Source of the DNA: Metabacillus arenae
GTDB lineage: Bacteria > Bacillota > Bacilli > Bacillales > Bacillaceae
Length of the DNA stretch: 64,000 bases
Assembly: GCF_014773385.1 (NCBI RefSeq)
Contig: NZ_JACXAI010000018.1
Span: 62,001-126,000, forward strand
Direction: 5' to 3'
Shown here piece after piece: positions 17,723 through 27,616 of the stretch. A program made the position numbers and the translations under genes. The notes under the pieces were generated by a model. That model did not search any database. It saw only the letters and a program-made list of their open reading frames with translations, and had not been told where the DNA came from. The number at the start of each line of letters is the position of its first letter. Within the stretch, counting starts at the first letter, position 1.

Positions 17723-18823
17723 GTGAGAATGGTATTCAGATGGTTTGGCGAAGGAAATGACACCGTAACATTAGAACAAATTAAGCAAATTCCGGGTGTA
17801 GAAGGAATCGTATGGGCATTGCATGATGTTCCTGCTGGTGAAGAGTGGCCAATGGATAAAATTATAGAGGTAAAGGAGAAGGCGGAAGCCTGCAGCTTGA
17901 ATATTGAAGTGGTAGAAAGTGTCAATGTCCATGAAGATATTAAGCTTGGTCTTTCAACTAGGGATCACTACATTGAAAACTATAAACGAACGATCGAAAA
18001 ATTAGCCCAAGCTGGTGTGAAAGTTATCTGTTATAACTTTATGCCTGTTTTTGACTGGATTAGAACCGACTTGCATAAGGAACTTGAGGACGGCTCTACT
18101 GCACTTTTTTACGAAAAAAATAAAATTGAAAATATTAATCCGGAGGAGCTTGTTAATGAGATTAACAAGGACTCTGCTTTAACGATGCCTGGCTGGGAGC
18201 CTGAACGCTTAGAATATTTAACAAACCTTTTTAAAGCCTATAAAGATGTAGATGAAGAACAGCTGTGGAATAATCTTGAATACTTCCTTGAAAAAATTAT
18301 TCCAATTGCCGAACAACATGGAATTAAGATGGCGATACATCCTGACGATCCGCCTTGGTCTGTATTCGGACTGCCGAGAATCATAACGAGTCAGGAAAAC
18401 CTAAGGAGGTTTTTGGGGCTAAATGAGAGTGACTCAAATTGTCTCACCCTATGCAGCGGTTCGCTTGGGGCAAATTTGCAAAATAATGTTCCTGATATGA
18501 TCCGTGAATTTTCCGATCGCATTGCCTTTGCCCATATCCGAAATGTGAGAGTTTATGAAAATGGTAATTTCATAGAAACTTCTCACCGTGCAAAAGACGG
18601 GTCTATTGACATTTGTGAAGTGGTAAAGGCTTATCATGAAATGGGCTTTGAAGGATATTGCCGCCCTGATCATGGCCGGCATTTATGGGGAGAAAGCTGC
18701 AGACCAGGCTATGGTTTGTATGATCGGGCATTAGGAATTATGTACCTTTGGGGGATATGGGATTCCCTCGTGAAGTCTAGAAAGGAGAGCCAATCTTATG
18801 ATGAATTTGCCATTAAATCCTAA
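17723..18823 (+). CDS. uxuA: Mannonate dehydratase
   Basis: A 366-residue enzyme converting D-mannonate to 2-keto-3-deoxygluconate in hexuronate catabolism; cytoplasmic, metal-dependent. Family motifs are easy to see: [20 protein letters not shown] at the start, [31 protein letters not shown]-like, AIHPDDPP near residue 225, LCSGSLGAN, and [11 protein letters not shown] near residue 318. Length equals the family norm. I chose GTG 17723, which has AAGGAGG 9 bases upstream and gives the usual N-terminus; an in-frame start at 17681 would overlap gntR and add 14 residues not found in relatives. It overlaps uxuB by 26 bp. Confidence 0.94.
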   Translation: MRMVFRWFGEGNDTVTLEQIKQIPGVEGIVWALHDVPAGEEWPMDKIIEVKEKAEACSLNIEVVESVNVHEDIKLGLSTRDHYIENYKRTIEKLAQAGVKVICYNFMPVFDWIRTDLHKELEDGSTALFYEKNKIENINPEELVNEINKDSALTMPGWEPERLEYLTNLFKAYKDVDEEQLWNNLEYFLEKIIPIAEQHGIKMAIHPDDPPWSVFGLPRIITSQENLRRFLGLNESDSNCLTLCSGSLGANLQNNVPDMIREFSDRIAFAHIRNVRVYENGNFIETSHRAKDGSIDICEVVKAYHEMGFEGYCRPDHGRHLWGESCRPGYGLYDRALGIMYLWGIWDSLVKSRKESQSYDEFAIKS

Positions 18824-19652
18824 TTTGAAAGAAAAAGTAGCTGTTATTACTGGCGGCGGAGGAGTTTTATGCAGTCAAATGGCGATTGAGCTCGGACGGC
18901 AAGGGGTAAAGGTGGCTATCCTCAATCGAACATTTGAAAAGGGTAGAAAGGTTGCGGACAAAATCAGCCAATCGGGCGGTACCGCCCTTGCTTTCCAATG
19001 TGATGTCTTAGATGAAGAAAGTGTCCTTCAAGCAGAAAATGAAGTGGTAAAAGCTTTCGGAGAGGTTGATATTTTAATAAATGGGGCAGGAGGTAACCAC
19101 CCTGATGGTATCACTTCCAATGAAACTTTTTTCCCTGGAGATATAGACAATAAAGACATTACGTCTTTTTTTGATCTCAAGCAGCATGGTTTTAAAAACG
19201 TAATGGACCTCAATTTTATTGGGACATTTATTCCCACCCAAATCTTTGCAAAACAAATGCTTAACAAGGAGGGGAAAACGATCATTAATATGTCCTCGAT
19301 GAGTGCACCATCTCCGATGACAAAGGTACCTGCCTATAGTGCGGCGAAATCGGCTATTGAAAATTTCACCAAATGGCTCGCTGTTTATTTTGCTGAGGCA
19401 GGAATCAGAGTGAATGCGATTGCACCAGGTTTTTTTCTGACAGAGCAAAATAAGAATCTTTTGCTGGATAATAAAGGTGAATTGACTGAACGGTCTCAAA
19501 AAATCATTTCCCATACTCCAATGAGAAGGTTTGGAAAGCCTGAAGATTTACTGGGAACCTTACTTTGGTTAGCAGATGAAGACCAATCGGGATTTGTAAC
19601 AGGAATCACCATACCTGTTGATGGTGGATTTATGGCATATTCAGGAGTGTAA
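18798..19652 (+). CDS. uxuB: D-mannonate oxidoreductase, SDR type (YjmF/UxuB-like)
   Basis: A 284-residue short-chain dehydrogenase interconverting fructuronate and mannonate with NAD(P). Visible motifs: cofactor loop [11 protein letters not shown] near residue 17 (a Cys replaces the third Gly of the usual pattern), NGAGGNHPD near residue 95, catalytic Ser in [11 protein letters not shown], the YSAAKSA Tyr-Lys pair near residue 180, and [11 protein letters not shown]. The C-terminus has the SDR ending ([11 protein letters not shown]). AAAGGAG is 10 bases before ATG 18798. Bacillus UxuB/YjmF enzymes are of this SDR type, unlike the E. coli enzyme. It overlaps uxuA, so the pair is coupled. Confidence 0.88.
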   Translation: MMNLPLNPNLKEKVAVITGGGGVLCSQMAIELGRQGVKVAILNRTFEKGRKVADKISQSGGTALAFQCDVLDEESVLQAENEVVKAFGEVDILINGAGGNHPDGITSNETFFPGDIDNKDITSFFDLKQHGFKNVMDLNFIGTFIPTQIFAKQMLNKEGKTIINMSSMSAPSPMTKVPAYSAAKSAIENFTKWLAVYFAEAGIRVNAIAPGFFLTEQNKNLLLDNKGELTERSQKIISHTPMRRFGKPEDLLGTLLWLADEDQSGFVTGITIPVDGGFMAYSGV

Positions 19653-19660
19653 ACTTATTA

Positions 19661-19675
19661 ATGAAAGCGGTAACA
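19661..19675 (+). promoter_or_regulatory. Candidate cre site before the TRAP genes
   Basis: ATGAAAGCGGTAACA matches all fixed positions of the cre consensus. It lies between the uxuB stop and the dctP ribosome site, so CcpA bound here would block transcription into the transporter genes. Confidence 0.7.
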
Positions 19676-19689
19676 AGGGGAGGATTCGA

Positions 19690-20685
19690 ATGAAATATTG
19701 GAATAAGCTTATACCTGCAGCAGTTCTTTTACTTATTTTAACTTCCTGCTCGTCTTCAACAAGTTCAACCGGCCAATCAGAGAAGACAATCAAATGGAAA
19801 ATGGGTCATATATCAGATGCCAATCATATTTGGAATAAAACAGCGTTAAGGTTTGCAGAGCTTGTTAAAGAAAAGACAGACGGGAAAATCGAAATAGACG
19901 TGTATCCAAACAGTCAATTAGGCGGTGAAACAGATACTTTGAACAGTATTAAAGGCGGAACGGTTGACTTAACGATTACAGGGGAAACGATGCAAAACTG
20001 GGCACCGAAAACCGCCCTTTTAGCGGTGCCTTATGCCATTGAAAATGAAGAACATTTAAATAGGGTGATCAATGGAAAGGTTGGCCGTGAAATCGAAAAG
20101 GATATAAAGGAGAATTTAGGGGCTACACCTCTATTTTACATGCAGCGGGCTCCAAGAAACTTAACATCAAACAAGCCTATTAAAACACCTGAAGATTTAA
20201 AAGGTTTTAGTATGCGCGTTCCCAATGTGCCGCTTTTCATGAATGCATGGGAAAAAGCAGGGGCAAAGCCGCAGGTAATGGATTTAAGCGAAGTGTTTAC
20301 TGGCTTGCAGCAGCATGTTATTCAAGGTCAGGAAAATCCATATGATCTTATTTACAGCAGCGGGTTGTATGAAGTACAGAAATACGCGAATGAAACCGAG
20401 CATGTTTATTCATGGATATATGTCATTATTGGAAATGATCAATACAACGAATTGACAGAGGATTTAAAAGCTGAGGTACAAGAAGCAGCAAAAGAGGCGC
20501 AGGCTTATGGAGATCAATTGTTTCAAAAAGAAATTGCTCAATATAAGCAAAAATTAATTGATGAAGGTATGGAAATTAATACAGAGGTAGATAAAAAGGC
20601 GTTCCAGAAAGCCATGCTGCCAGCTATTAAAGAAACTTTGTCAAAAGAGCAATATGACTTGTATAAGGAAATGATTAACGAATAA
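19690..20685 (+). CDS. TRAP transporter substrate-binding lipoprotein (DctP family)
   Basis: A 331-residue lipoprotein with signal peptide and lipobox LTSC (cysteine near residue 20). The mature part is a DctP-type binding protein: KWKMGHISDANHIWNK at the start, YPNSQLGGETDTLNSI, the carboxylate-binding region APRNLTSN and MRVPNVPLF, and GQENPYDLI. The TRAP system uses a sodium or proton gradient and takes up organic or sugar acids; the gene neighbours point to mannonate, glucuronate or a related hexonate. ATG 19690 follows GGGGAGG at 19677-19683; an upstream in-frame ATG inside uxuB has no ribosome site. First gene of dctP-dctQ-dctM. Confidence 0.92.
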   Translation: MKYWNKLIPAAVLLLILTSCSSSTSSTGQSEKTIKWKMGHISDANHIWNKTALRFAELVKEKTDGKIEIDVYPNSQLGGETDTLNSIKGGTVDLTITGETMQNWAPKTALLAVPYAIENEEHLNRVINGKVGREIEKDIKENLGATPLFYMQRAPRNLTSNKPIKTPEDLKGFSMRVPNVPLFMNAWEKAGAKPQVMDLSEVFTGLQQHVIQGQENPYDLIYSSGLYEVQKYANETEHVYSWIYVIIGNDQYNELTEDLKAEVQEAAKEAQAYGDQLFQKEIAQYKQKLIDEGMEINTEVDKKAFQKAMLPAIKETLSKEQYDLYKEMINE

Positions 20686-20714
20686 TTATGCTTAAATGGG
20701 GATGTGGATAAAGA

Positions 20715-21227
20715 GTGAATAAAATGAATGTGTTAGATAAGACGTTAGCTGTACTTACTGTCTTATGTTTTACTGCCATTATTGGGGTGGTTAGTATTCA
20801 AATATTCTCAAGATTTTTCCCTTTTTCTTTTATCTGGACAGAAGAGGTTACAAGGTTTTTATTTATCTATGCAGTTTCTTTTGCTGCTCCGCTGGCAATG
20901 AGAAACAAAGAGTTTATGAGACTGGATTTTCTTATTACTGCTTTGCCAAAGAAGTTCAGAATCTTTTTAGAAAGCGCTATCTATTTAGGTGTAGTCCTAT
21001 TTTGTTTCATAGCAGCTTACCAGGGATATCAGTTTGCTTTAATTGGTCAGGGACAAACGTCTGCCACTACGAAAATCGATATGTCATTCATCCATGCAAG
21101 CATTGGGATCTCAATGCTGTTTACTGGAATTTATACAATTATCAATCTATTTGAATTGTACTCTAATAAATCAGAACAAAAAGAGTTGTCCATTGCGGAA
21201 CAGGCAGAAAGGAGTAAAACGATATGA
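20715..21227 (+). CDS. TRAP transporter small permease (DctQ family)
   Basis: A 170-residue membrane protein with four hydrophobic helices, at about residues 10-30, 45-60, 85-105 and 125-145. The DctQ signature is visible in WTEEVTRFLFIYAVSFAAPLA and RMDF-like LDFLI. It pairs with the large permease encoded next, which overlaps its stop codon by 4 bases. The start is uncertain: GTG 20715 and ATG 20724 are both possible, and AAAGAGTGA sits between. The cytoplasmic C-terminus is polar and unremarkable. Confidence 0.88.
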   Translation: MNKMNVLDKTLAVLTVLCFTAIIGVVSIQIFSRFFPFSFIWTEEVTRFLFIYAVSFAAPLAMRNKEFMRLDFLITALPKKFRIFLESAIYLGVVLFCFIAAYQGYQFALIGQGQTSATTKIDMSFIHASIGISMLFTGIYTIINLFELYSNKSEQKELSIAEQAERSKTI

Positions 21228-22498
21228 TGGCGTTAATCTTATTTCTTTCATTTCTTATTTTACTATTCCTTGGTGTCCCTATCGCCTTCAGCTTAGGAAT
21301 CTCGTCTCTTGTTTATCTTGTGATGGCCGATATTCCCCTTAATATTATTAGCCAGAAAATGTTCTCAGGTATTAATTCATTTGTATTGCTTTGTATTCCT
21401 GGCTTTATATTAGCGGGAAATCTGATGAATTATGGCGGGATAACAGATCGAATTATTCAGTTTGCAAATAATTTTATAGGTCATATCCGCGGTGGACTTG
21501 GTTTAGCTACAGTAGGTTCTTCTATGGGGTTTGCAGGGATTTCCGGGACAGCTTTAGCAGAAACAGCAAGCATCGGCTCAGTTATGATTCCGGCTATGAA
21601 AAAGGCAGGATATGACGCAGGCTTTTCTGCAGCCGTAACCTCGTCCTCTTCAACAGTGGGACCGATTATTCCACCGTCTTTACCGTTAATCATTATTGGA
21701 ACAATGGCGAGCTTATCAATAGGTGATTTGTTCCTTGCTGGAGCTATTCCAGGTGTGATTTTAGGAATAGGGCTGCTTATTGTAACCTATTTCATTTCAG
21801 TTAAAAGAAACTATCCTAAAGGACCTAGGCAGCCAGTCAAAGTTGTCGTTAAATCCTTTTTTAGCGCCTTCTGGGCATTGTTCATGACCTTTGTGATTTT
21901 ATATGGAATTCTTGGAGGAATCTTTACACCTACTGAGGCATCTATTGTCGCAGTTCTCTATGCTTTTGTTGTAGGTCTGTTTATATATAAGGAACTAAAA
22001 ATTAAAGATATTCCTAAAATATTGCTTGATTCTATGGTAGGAACTGCTTCTATCATGATTTTAGTAGGTCTTGCCAACCTTTTCGGGTGGATCCTTGTTA
22101 GTGAGCATATCCCACCGATGGTAGCAGATTTGATTCTTTCCATTTCTACAAATCCAATTATCGTCATTCTTTTAATTAACCTTCTCCTATTATTCGTAGG
22201 AATGTTTATGGAAACCATTGCAGCAATCGTGATCTTATTTCCTGTTTTATTACCGATAGCAGATCATATCGGAATGGATCCCATCCATTTTGGAGTCATG
22301 ATGGTTTTAAATCTTATCATTGGTTTATCCACTCCTCCTGTGGGAGTGTGCCTATATGTCGCATCAAGTATTGGGAAAGTTCCCGTCGGGCGGACAGTTA
22401 AAGAATTAATGCCATTCATAGCAGTAAGTTTGTTTGTACTATTATTAGTCAGCTACATTCCGCAATTAACATTATATTTACCTAGCTTGTTTAATTAG
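21224..22498 (+). CDS. TRAP transporter large permease (DctM family)
   Basis: A 424-residue protein with about 11-12 hydrophobic helices, the transport channel of the TRAP system. Family motifs: GVPIAFSLG at the start, [75 protein letters not shown] and [38 protein letters not shown] near the C-terminus is the usual second half-repeat. AAAGGAG lies 9 bases before the ATG, and the start overlaps dctQ. The deduced transporter probably imports a sugar acid for UxuA and UxuB. Confidence 0.93.
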   Translation: MMALILFLSFLILLFLGVPIAFSLGISSLVYLVMADIPLNIISQKMFSGINSFVLLCIPGFILAGNLMNYGGITDRIIQFANNFIGHIRGGLGLATVGSSMGFAGISGTALAETASIGSVMIPAMKKAGYDAGFSAAVTSSSSTVGPIIPPSLPLIIIGTMASLSIGDLFLAGAIPGVILGIGLLIVTYFISVKRNYPKGPRQPVKVVVKSFFSAFWALFMTFVILYGILGGIFTPTEASIVAVLYAFVVGLFIYKELKIKDIPKILLDSMVGTASIMILVGLANLFGWILVSEHIPPMVADLILSISTNPIIVILLINLLLLFVGMFMETIAAIVILFPVLLPIADHIGMDPIHFGVMMVLNLIIGLSTPPVGVCLYVASSIGKVPVGRTVKELMPFIAVSLFVLLLVSYIPQLTLYLPSLFN

Positions 22499-22515
22499 GT
22501 TTAAAAAAATTGGCG

Positions 22516-22542
22516 GTACCAGGTACCCAAAGTACCTAGTAC
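22516..22542. repeat. GTACC-type hairpin before the dehydrogenase gene
   Basis: GTACCAGGTAC (22516-22526) pairs with GTACCTAGTAC (22532-22542) with one mismatch. The same GGTACCAGGTACC unit forms the his-operon terminator at 43340-43383. No T run is present here. Confidence 0.55.
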
Positions 22543-22562
22543 GGGTCAACGAGGTGAAAAAA

Positions 22563-23579
22563 ATGAAGGCAGTAAAGGTAATAAACCCTGGGGATTTCCA
22601 AGTTGTTGAGGAGACAAAACCAGAAATAGAGAGACCAAATGAAGTACTACTAAAAATAAAGATGGTAGGAATTTGCGGATCAGATTTGCATATTATTCAC
22701 GGTACAAATCCGCTTGCAACCTACCCAAGAATTATAGGGCATGAGGTAACCGGCGAGATAGAAGCTGCCGGAAATGATGTCAAAACGTTTAAAATTGGAG
22801 ATAAGGCAGTTTTAGAACCAATTATCTCGTGCGGGGAATGTTACGCATGCCGCAAAGGCAGAAAAAATGTTTGTGAAAAATTACAAGTATTTGGTGTTCA
22901 CATAGAGGGCGGCCTGCAAGAATACTTGGTTGTTCCTGAAAATCTTCTTCACAAAGTTGATTCTGATTTAGCATGGGAAGAAGCTGTTACAGTTGAGCCA
23001 TTTACGATCGGTGCCCAGGCAAACTGGAGAGGGAATGTGCAAGAAGGTGAAACGGTTTTGATTCACGGAGCCGGTCCTATCGGTTTATGCTGTCTGAAAA
23101 TCGCTAAGCTATTAGGGGCCAAGGTAATGATAACAGATTTAAATGAAGAAAGACTTGCGTTTGCGCAAAAATGGGGTGCAGATGAAATCGTAAATGTGTC
23201 AGGCAAAAACATCATTGAAGAAGTTAAGCGGTGGACAGAAGGGGAAGGGGTAAATGTTGTCATTGATGCAGTATGTATTCCCCAAACTTTTGAAGTCTCC
23301 ATTGAAGCAGCTTCAGCAGCGGGAACCATCGTCCTTCTTGGTTTTGATACACGTCCTTCAAGTATCCCTCAGCTGCCGATTACGAAAAAAGAATTGACGA
23401 TTGTAGGGTCAAGATTACAAACAAATCAGTTTCCTAAGGTGATAGAATGGATGAATAACAAAAAGCTGCTCACTGACGGATTAATTACCCATACCTTTGC
23501 TATTGATGAAATGAAGGAAGCGATCCGGTTTATTGAAAATTATCCTGAAGAAGTAAGAAAAGCAGTGATTTGCTTTTAA
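22563..23579 (+). CDS. Zinc-dependent alcohol dehydrogenase (RspB/YjmD-like)
   Basis: A 338-residue medium-chain dehydrogenase. The catalytic zinc site is intact (GICGSD near residue 35 and GHEVTGEI near 58), as is the structural zinc cluster ([15 protein letters not shown], four cysteines, about 88-102). The NAD fold has [15 protein letters not shown] near residue 163. Closest known relatives are E. coli RspB and B. subtilis YjmD, which lie beside mannonate dehydratase-type genes and probably oxidise a sugar acid or polyol; the exact substrate is unknown. ATG 22563 has GAGGTGA 5 bases upstream; a GTG at 22554 lies inside that site. It is the last gene of the uxu-TRAP cluster. Confidence 0.88.
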   Translation: MKAVKVINPGDFQVVEETKPEIERPNEVLLKIKMVGICGSDLHIIHGTNPLATYPRIIGHEVTGEIEAAGNDVKTFKIGDKAVLEPIISCGECYACRKGRKNVCEKLQVFGVHIEGGLQEYLVVPENLLHKVDSDLAWEEAVTVEPFTIGAQANWRGNVQEGETVLIHGAGPIGLCCLKIAKLLGAKVMITDLNEERLAFAQKWGADEIVNVSGKNIIEEVKRWTEGEGVNVVIDAVCIPQTFEVSIEAASAAGTIVLLGFDTRPSSIPQLPITKKELTIVGSRLQTNQFPKVIEWMNNKKLLTDGLITHTFAIDEMKEAIRFIENYPEEVRKAVICF

Positions 23580-23620
23580 TGTGTCTAAACGCTCGTTTAC
23601 TAAAGTCCATAATAAATGAA

Positions 23621-23658
23621 AGAGCCTGTTTAAAAAAACAGGCTCTGATAGTTTTTTT
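23621..23658 (+). terminator. Terminator of the uxu-TRAP cluster
   Basis: AGAGCCTGTTT pairs with AAACAGGCTCT (23621-23646); a seven-base T run follows after GATAG. Confidence 0.8.
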
Positions 23659-23799
23659 ACATACTCTGTAGTGATTCCTTATTATTCGCTATAAGGATGG
23701 AGCAGCTATGCAAAAAACTAGTTAGAAGGAGAGACGATGGGGGCAGCGAAAGAAAACAAATATATACATCTTCCAAGAAAGTAAAATAATAATTTGACA

Positions 23800-24000
23800 G
23801 TTTTATATCCATGTTGTTTGTGGCAAGTATCAGGACAATACCGACAACAAAGGATTAGTCTGGACAATAAAATCTAGGAATGGAAAATAAAATTGCTCAA
23901 CTGGCAAATAAATTTAAAGAATCGGCCAATGAATTTGTTGATTGGGAAAGAAAGCGGGTAGTGGCGGCTAATAAAAGGACCTTGCGGCAAGTAATTATGG
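23800..24000. repeat. Degenerate GGACAATAAA tract
   Basis: Loosely repeated units of about 20 bases built on GGACAATA or GCTAATAAA (for example AGGACAATACCGAC, TGGACAATAAAATC, GCGGCTAATAAAAGGA). The same units make up the tract at 56690-57010. A 65-codon open frame (23880-24077) runs through it but is only an effect of the repeat. Upstream, a ribosome site plus a 15-codon frame (ATG 23737) is present and could be a remnant. No convincing gene between 23659 and 24286. Confidence 0.5.
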
Positions 24001-24286
24001 ATAGATTAGTACTTGTTTCCCTTCCCCAAACAACCTACTACTCAATATTTTTGAATACTTTGAAATCGGTTCACTAAGATATGCTTTCTCATCACTTTAA
24101 TAATTACAAGCAGCAGTGAGGTCCTTTATGAATAAAATCGAAAGATCCAGGTTTTTTAAGGCTTAGATCATTATTTTATAATTATTTTAATATTCGGTTA
24201 ACATTCCTCATGTAAACTTAAACTGATCTGAGATTTTTATTTGCTGCGAGATTAATTAAGTTGACAGGTGATAAAGGAGGAGTAAG

Positions 24287-25795
24287 ATGAAGCGAATATT
24301 TGTCATTGTTTTTTCCATTGCTTTAACCCTCAGCATGATAGGGATTGGAACTGATGCAAGCGCAAAAGAAAAATCAAGAAAAGCAACTATCCTTTATTTC
24401 AATGACGCCCATGAAATCAGCCCAGTTGTGAATTCATATGGGGACCGAGGCGGCGTAGCAAGGCTTAAAACGGTTATTGACAAGGTTAGAGCAGAGAATA
24501 AAAAAACGATTGTGACGTTTGGTGGAGATCTCGGTGGAGGAACTCTCTTCGGTGGTGTTTTTCAGGGTTACCCAATCGTTGAAGCTTTCAACAAAATGAA
24601 TATTGATCTTGCAAACTTTGGCCAGCATGATTTTGATTTCGGTTCAGAGATTACCAATGATCTAGTATCTAAATCAGATTTTCAATGGATATCCTCCAAT
24701 TTAACAGATGCTGAAGGAAATCCTTTTGCTGAAGTCCCTACATATAAAATTTACAATGTAAAGGGAATTAAAATTGGCTTTATCAGCCTGACAGATGATA
24801 TGCATACAACCACTCAAGATGGGAGTGTTATTCAACAGGATTTGATTTCCTCTGCAAAAAAAGCTGTTAAAAAGATGAAGAAAAGAAAAAAGGTTGATGT
24901 CATTGTTGCTTTAACACAGGAATCACTTGAAAAAGACAAATTACTGTTGGATGCTATTCCTGAAATTGACGTTGTATTTACAGAAGAAAAAGCGGAAGAT
25001 CAATCTTTCATCTATCCTCACGAAGACCGTTTTATATTAGCTCCTGAAGGAAACATTGGTTCTGTTATACGCCTCGATATCCATAAGCAAAAAAAGGAAA
25101 TAAATATCCAGCCAGAGGTACTTGAAGTAGACAATAGGGTGCCAGAAGATCCAAAGATGAAAGCATTTGCAGACTATTATCAAAACAAATTGGACGAAGA
25201 ATTAGGTAAAACGATTGCCAAGCTTGAAACACCGCTCTTGTATGGTGAAAATCACGAATCAAGATACCAGGAAACAAATATCGGAAATTTTGTGGCTGAC
25301 AGCTACCGCGCATTTTACAAGGCTGATATAGGATTTATGATGGGCGGCGGTATCCGTTCAAGCGTCGATTCTGGAAACTTTACGCTTAGGGACGCTTATT
25401 CAATCCTCCCTTTTCGAAATAAAGTCGTGCTCGCATCTATAAAAGGCGAAACGATCCGAGCTGCCCTGGAAAATGGTGTTTCAAAAGTTGAAAATCAAGC
25501 CGGTGGTTTTTTACAGGTTTCAGGAGTGAAGTATTCCTATCATCCTGAAAATTCTGTTGGAGAACGAGTGACAGAAGTCTTAGTTAACCAAGAACCTCTT
25601 CTTCCAAATAAAGACTATCTCGTTGCAATGCCAAGTTATATGTATAACAACGGTGATGGATTTAACTTTAACGGAAGTGAAACAATCGTCGCGGAAGAAA
25701 ATGCACGGACAGATGCAGAGGTATTAATCGAGTATGCCAAGTCTCTTAAGGTAATTCAAGCGGATGTAGAAGGAAGAATAACGGTGCTTAAGTAG
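24287..25795 (+). CDS. Secreted 5'-nucleotidase/UshA-like protein with substituted metal ligands
   Basis: A 502-residue exported protein; signal peptide about 1-26 ending ASA. The N-terminal metallophosphatase fold is recognisable (YFNDAHE, GGDLGGG, NFGQHDFDFG), and the C-terminal 5'-nucleotidase domain is well kept (ETNIGNFVADSYR, GGGIRSS, ILPFRNKV, NNGDGFNFNG). Several metal ligands known from UshA appear changed: the Asn of GNHE is Gln, the LTH histidine is Gln (ALTQES), and the GHxH/GHxQ motif is replaced by an acidic stretch (FTEEKAEDQ). So the protein may be catalytically weak, use another metal set, or bind rather than cleave. RBS AAAGGAGGAG lies 5 bases before the ATG. Probably monocistronic. 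Confidence 0.82.
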   Translation: MKRIFVIVFSIALTLSMIGIGTDASAKEKSRKATILYFNDAHEISPVVNSYGDRGGVARLKTVIDKVRAENKKTIVTFGGDLGGGTLFGGVFQGYPIVEAFNKMNIDLANFGQHDFDFGSEITNDLVSKSDFQWISSNLTDAEGNPFAEVPTYKIYNVKGIKIGFISLTDDMHTTTQDGSVIQQDLISSAKKAVKKMKKRKKVDVIVALTQESLEKDKLLLDAIPEIDVVFTEEKAEDQSFIYPHEDRFILAPEGNIGSVIRLDIHKQKKEINIQPEVLEVDNRVPEDPKMKAFADYYQNKLDEELGKTIAKLETPLLYGENHESRYQETNIGNFVADSYRAFYKADIGFMMGGGIRSSVDSGNFTLRDAYSILPFRNKVVLASIKGETIRAALENGVSKVENQAGGFLQVSGVKYSYHPENSVGERVTEVLVNQEPLLPNKDYLVAMPSYMYNNGDGFNFNGSETIVAEENARTDAEVLIEYAKSLKVIQADVEGRITVLK

Positions 25796-25905
25796 TTCTT
25801 TTTAATACTACTAAGTCTTTTTTCCTTTTAAAACAGAAAGGGAATTTACATCCAAAAGATGTTTAAATTTATAAAAGATAACAATTTTTTAAAACTATAA
25901 AATAA

Positions 25906-25944
25906 AAAAGGCAGCAACCCAATTCTAAACTAGAGGATGCTGCC
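25906..25944 (-). terminator. Hairpin with T run on the minus strand
   Basis: GGCAGCA (25910-25916) pairs with TGCTGCC (25938-25944); read on the minus strand it is followed by TTTTTTATTTT, as in a factor-independent terminator. On the plus strand no T run follows. It implies a leftward transcript although no clear minus-strand gene is nearby. Confidence 0.6.
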
Positions 25945-26043
25945 TCATAAGATAGGCTGATTATATAGAATGTGAACTTTTCCGCAGCTCCCAAAGTCAT
26001 AACCACTGAAAAATTGAGGTAAAACACAAAGATTGTCTCCCAT
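25945..26043 (-). CDS. Possible 32-residue peptide (weak)
   Basis: An open frame of 32 codons on the minus strand (MGDNLCVLPQFF, ending YNQPIL) whose TGA directly abuts the leftward terminator at 25906-25944. No good ribosome site precedes the ATG and I recognise no family. The only support is the position of the terminator. It could equally be a remnant of a longer gene. Confidence 0.2.
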   Translation of the reverse strand: MGDNLCVLPQFFSGYDFGSCGKVHILYNQPIL

Positions 26044-26550
26044 TTTTAAAAAAACATGTATGTATTACTCTCTCTTTATTAATCTGTTTTTCCCACCGCT
26101 CCCAGCCCTTCTATCCCGAAAAGCTTGTTACTATGAGTACGGCTGTTTTTCAAATATTTTAATTGTGGTTTCATTTCTTATGATATATAACACTTGAGTT
26201 GTTGATTTGAAGGGTAAATTTTTCGCTTGATTATTCCTATATCATTAAATTATCTTTCTGTTTGAATAGGTGGAAACCAAAGGAAAGAAAGTAAGGTATT
26301 GGCAGGGGTTGAATACAATGTTACGCTTTTAAAGGATTGTGATGTAATCGACACGTTCTCATATCCCATTAATTGGATAAAGTAATTAGATTTAATTGGA
26401 ATAACCATCTCATCAATAAAAAGTGACTATGAACATGCTTTTATGTCCTTCTCGTCTTTTTCTAAACTATTTATTCTTCTCACGGAAAAGTGCTAAAATA
26501 GTGGGTGAATGAAATTTTTTGTTTTTGATGGAAAAAAGGAGGATCTCTTT
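26044..26550. other. Non-coding region upstream of hprK
   Basis: AT-rich and without a recognisable gene. A possible -10 box TAAAAT at 26494-26499 lies about 50 bp before the hprK start but lacks a clear -35. An in-frame ATG at 26509 exists, discussed under hprK. Confidence 0.4.
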
Positions 26551-27477
26551 GTGGCAAAGGTACGTACGAAAGATTTAATGAAAGAGTTAAACTTGGAATT
26601 GCTATTTGGGGAGGAAGGAATCGACCGTCCTATAATGACGAGTGATTTATCCAGGCCTGGTTTAGAGATGGCGGGTTATTTTACATATTATCCTGAGGAT
26701 CGTGTACAAGTGCTTGGAAAAACAGAACTATCTTTTTTTTCCAAACTCTCTCCAGCAGAGAAAAGATCGAGAATGGACCAGCTTTGTACAGAGGTTACTC
26801 CGGCAATTATTATTTCGCGTGAGATGGAGGTTCCTGAAGAGCTGGCCTTGGCTGCTGAAGAAAAGGGGGTTCCAGTTTTTCGATCTCCTTTAAAAACATC
26901 AAGACTTTCGAGCCGTTTGACGAATTTTTTGGAAAGCAAACTGGCTCCAACTACAGCGATTCACGGTGTGTTGGTAGATATATACGGTGTCGGCGTGTTA
27001 ATCATGGGTAAAAGCGGAGTGGGAAAAAGTGAAACAGCTCTCGAGCTTGTGAAACGCGGTCACCGATTAGTGGCAGATGATTGTGTTGAGATACGCCAGG
27101 AGGATCAAGATACATTGATTGGAAATGCTCCAGAATTAATTGAACATCTCCTCGAAATAAGAGGACTTGGAATAATCAATGTGATGACTTTATTTGGAGC
27201 GGGAGCAGTTCGAAGCTTTAAAAGGATTACACTTGTGATTAATCTTGAGCTGTGGGATCAAAGCAAGCAATATGATCGTCTCGGTCTTGAAGAAGAGAAA
27301 ATGAAGATTATTGATACGGAAGTGACAAAATTAACGGTTCCAGTTCGTCCTGGACGAAATTTAGCTGTTATTATTGAGGTTGCAGCTATGAATTTCCGCT
27401 TGAAACGGATGGGATTAAATGCGGCAGAGCAATTTACAAATAAATTGGCTGATGTTATCGAAGATGGGGAACATTGA
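26551..27477 (+). CDS. hprK: HPr kinase/phosphorylase
   Basis: A 308-residue bifunctional enzyme that phosphorylates HPr and Crh on Ser46 when fructose bisphosphate is high, and removes the phosphate when inorganic phosphate is high; it is the sensor of CcpA-dependent carbon control. The sequence has the Walker [10 protein letters not shown] near residue 153, [11 protein letters not shown], the HprK signature [10 protein letters not shown] near residue 200 and the C-terminal [14 protein letters not shown] helix. I chose GTG 26551: AAGGAGG at 26536-26542 is 8 bases upstream and the protein then begins MAKVRTKDL as in relatives; ATG 26509 would add 14 residues and has no ribosome site. First gene of the hprK-lgt-yvoD-ppaX-yvoF set. 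Confidence 0.97.
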   Translation: MAKVRTKDLMKELNLELLFGEEGIDRPIMTSDLSRPGLEMAGYFTYYPEDRVQVLGKTELSFFSKLSPAEKRSRMDQLCTEVTPAIIISREMEVPEELALAAEEKGVPVFRSPLKTSRLSSRLTNFLESKLAPTTAIHGVLVDIYGVGVLIMGKSGVGKSETALELVKRGHRLVADDCVEIRQEDQDTLIGNAPELIEHLLEIRGLGIINVMTLFGAGAVRSFKRITLVINLELWDQSKQYDRLGLEEEKMKIIDTEVTKLTVPVRPGRNLAVIIEVAAMNFRLKRMGLNAAEQFTNKLADVIEDGEH

Positions 27478-27616
27478 TCATTATTTCGCTGAATTTTGAA
27501 TTAAAGGAAGAAAGCAACTAGCTTAAGTGCCTGCCTCATAACGGCTTACTTGCGTAGAGCATTACTATATGGGCCATTCAAGTCGCATACACTATTCGTT
27601 CAAAGGAGATGAAACT

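Noticed and set aside
23880-24077. 65-codon frame in the GGACAATAAA tract
   Set aside because: Its residues follow the repeat units; no ribosome site and no family resemblance.
24190-24286. PhoP box before the nucleotidase gene
   Set aside because: TTAACA and TGTAAA occur but as an inverted pair, not the expected direct repeats with fixed spacing.
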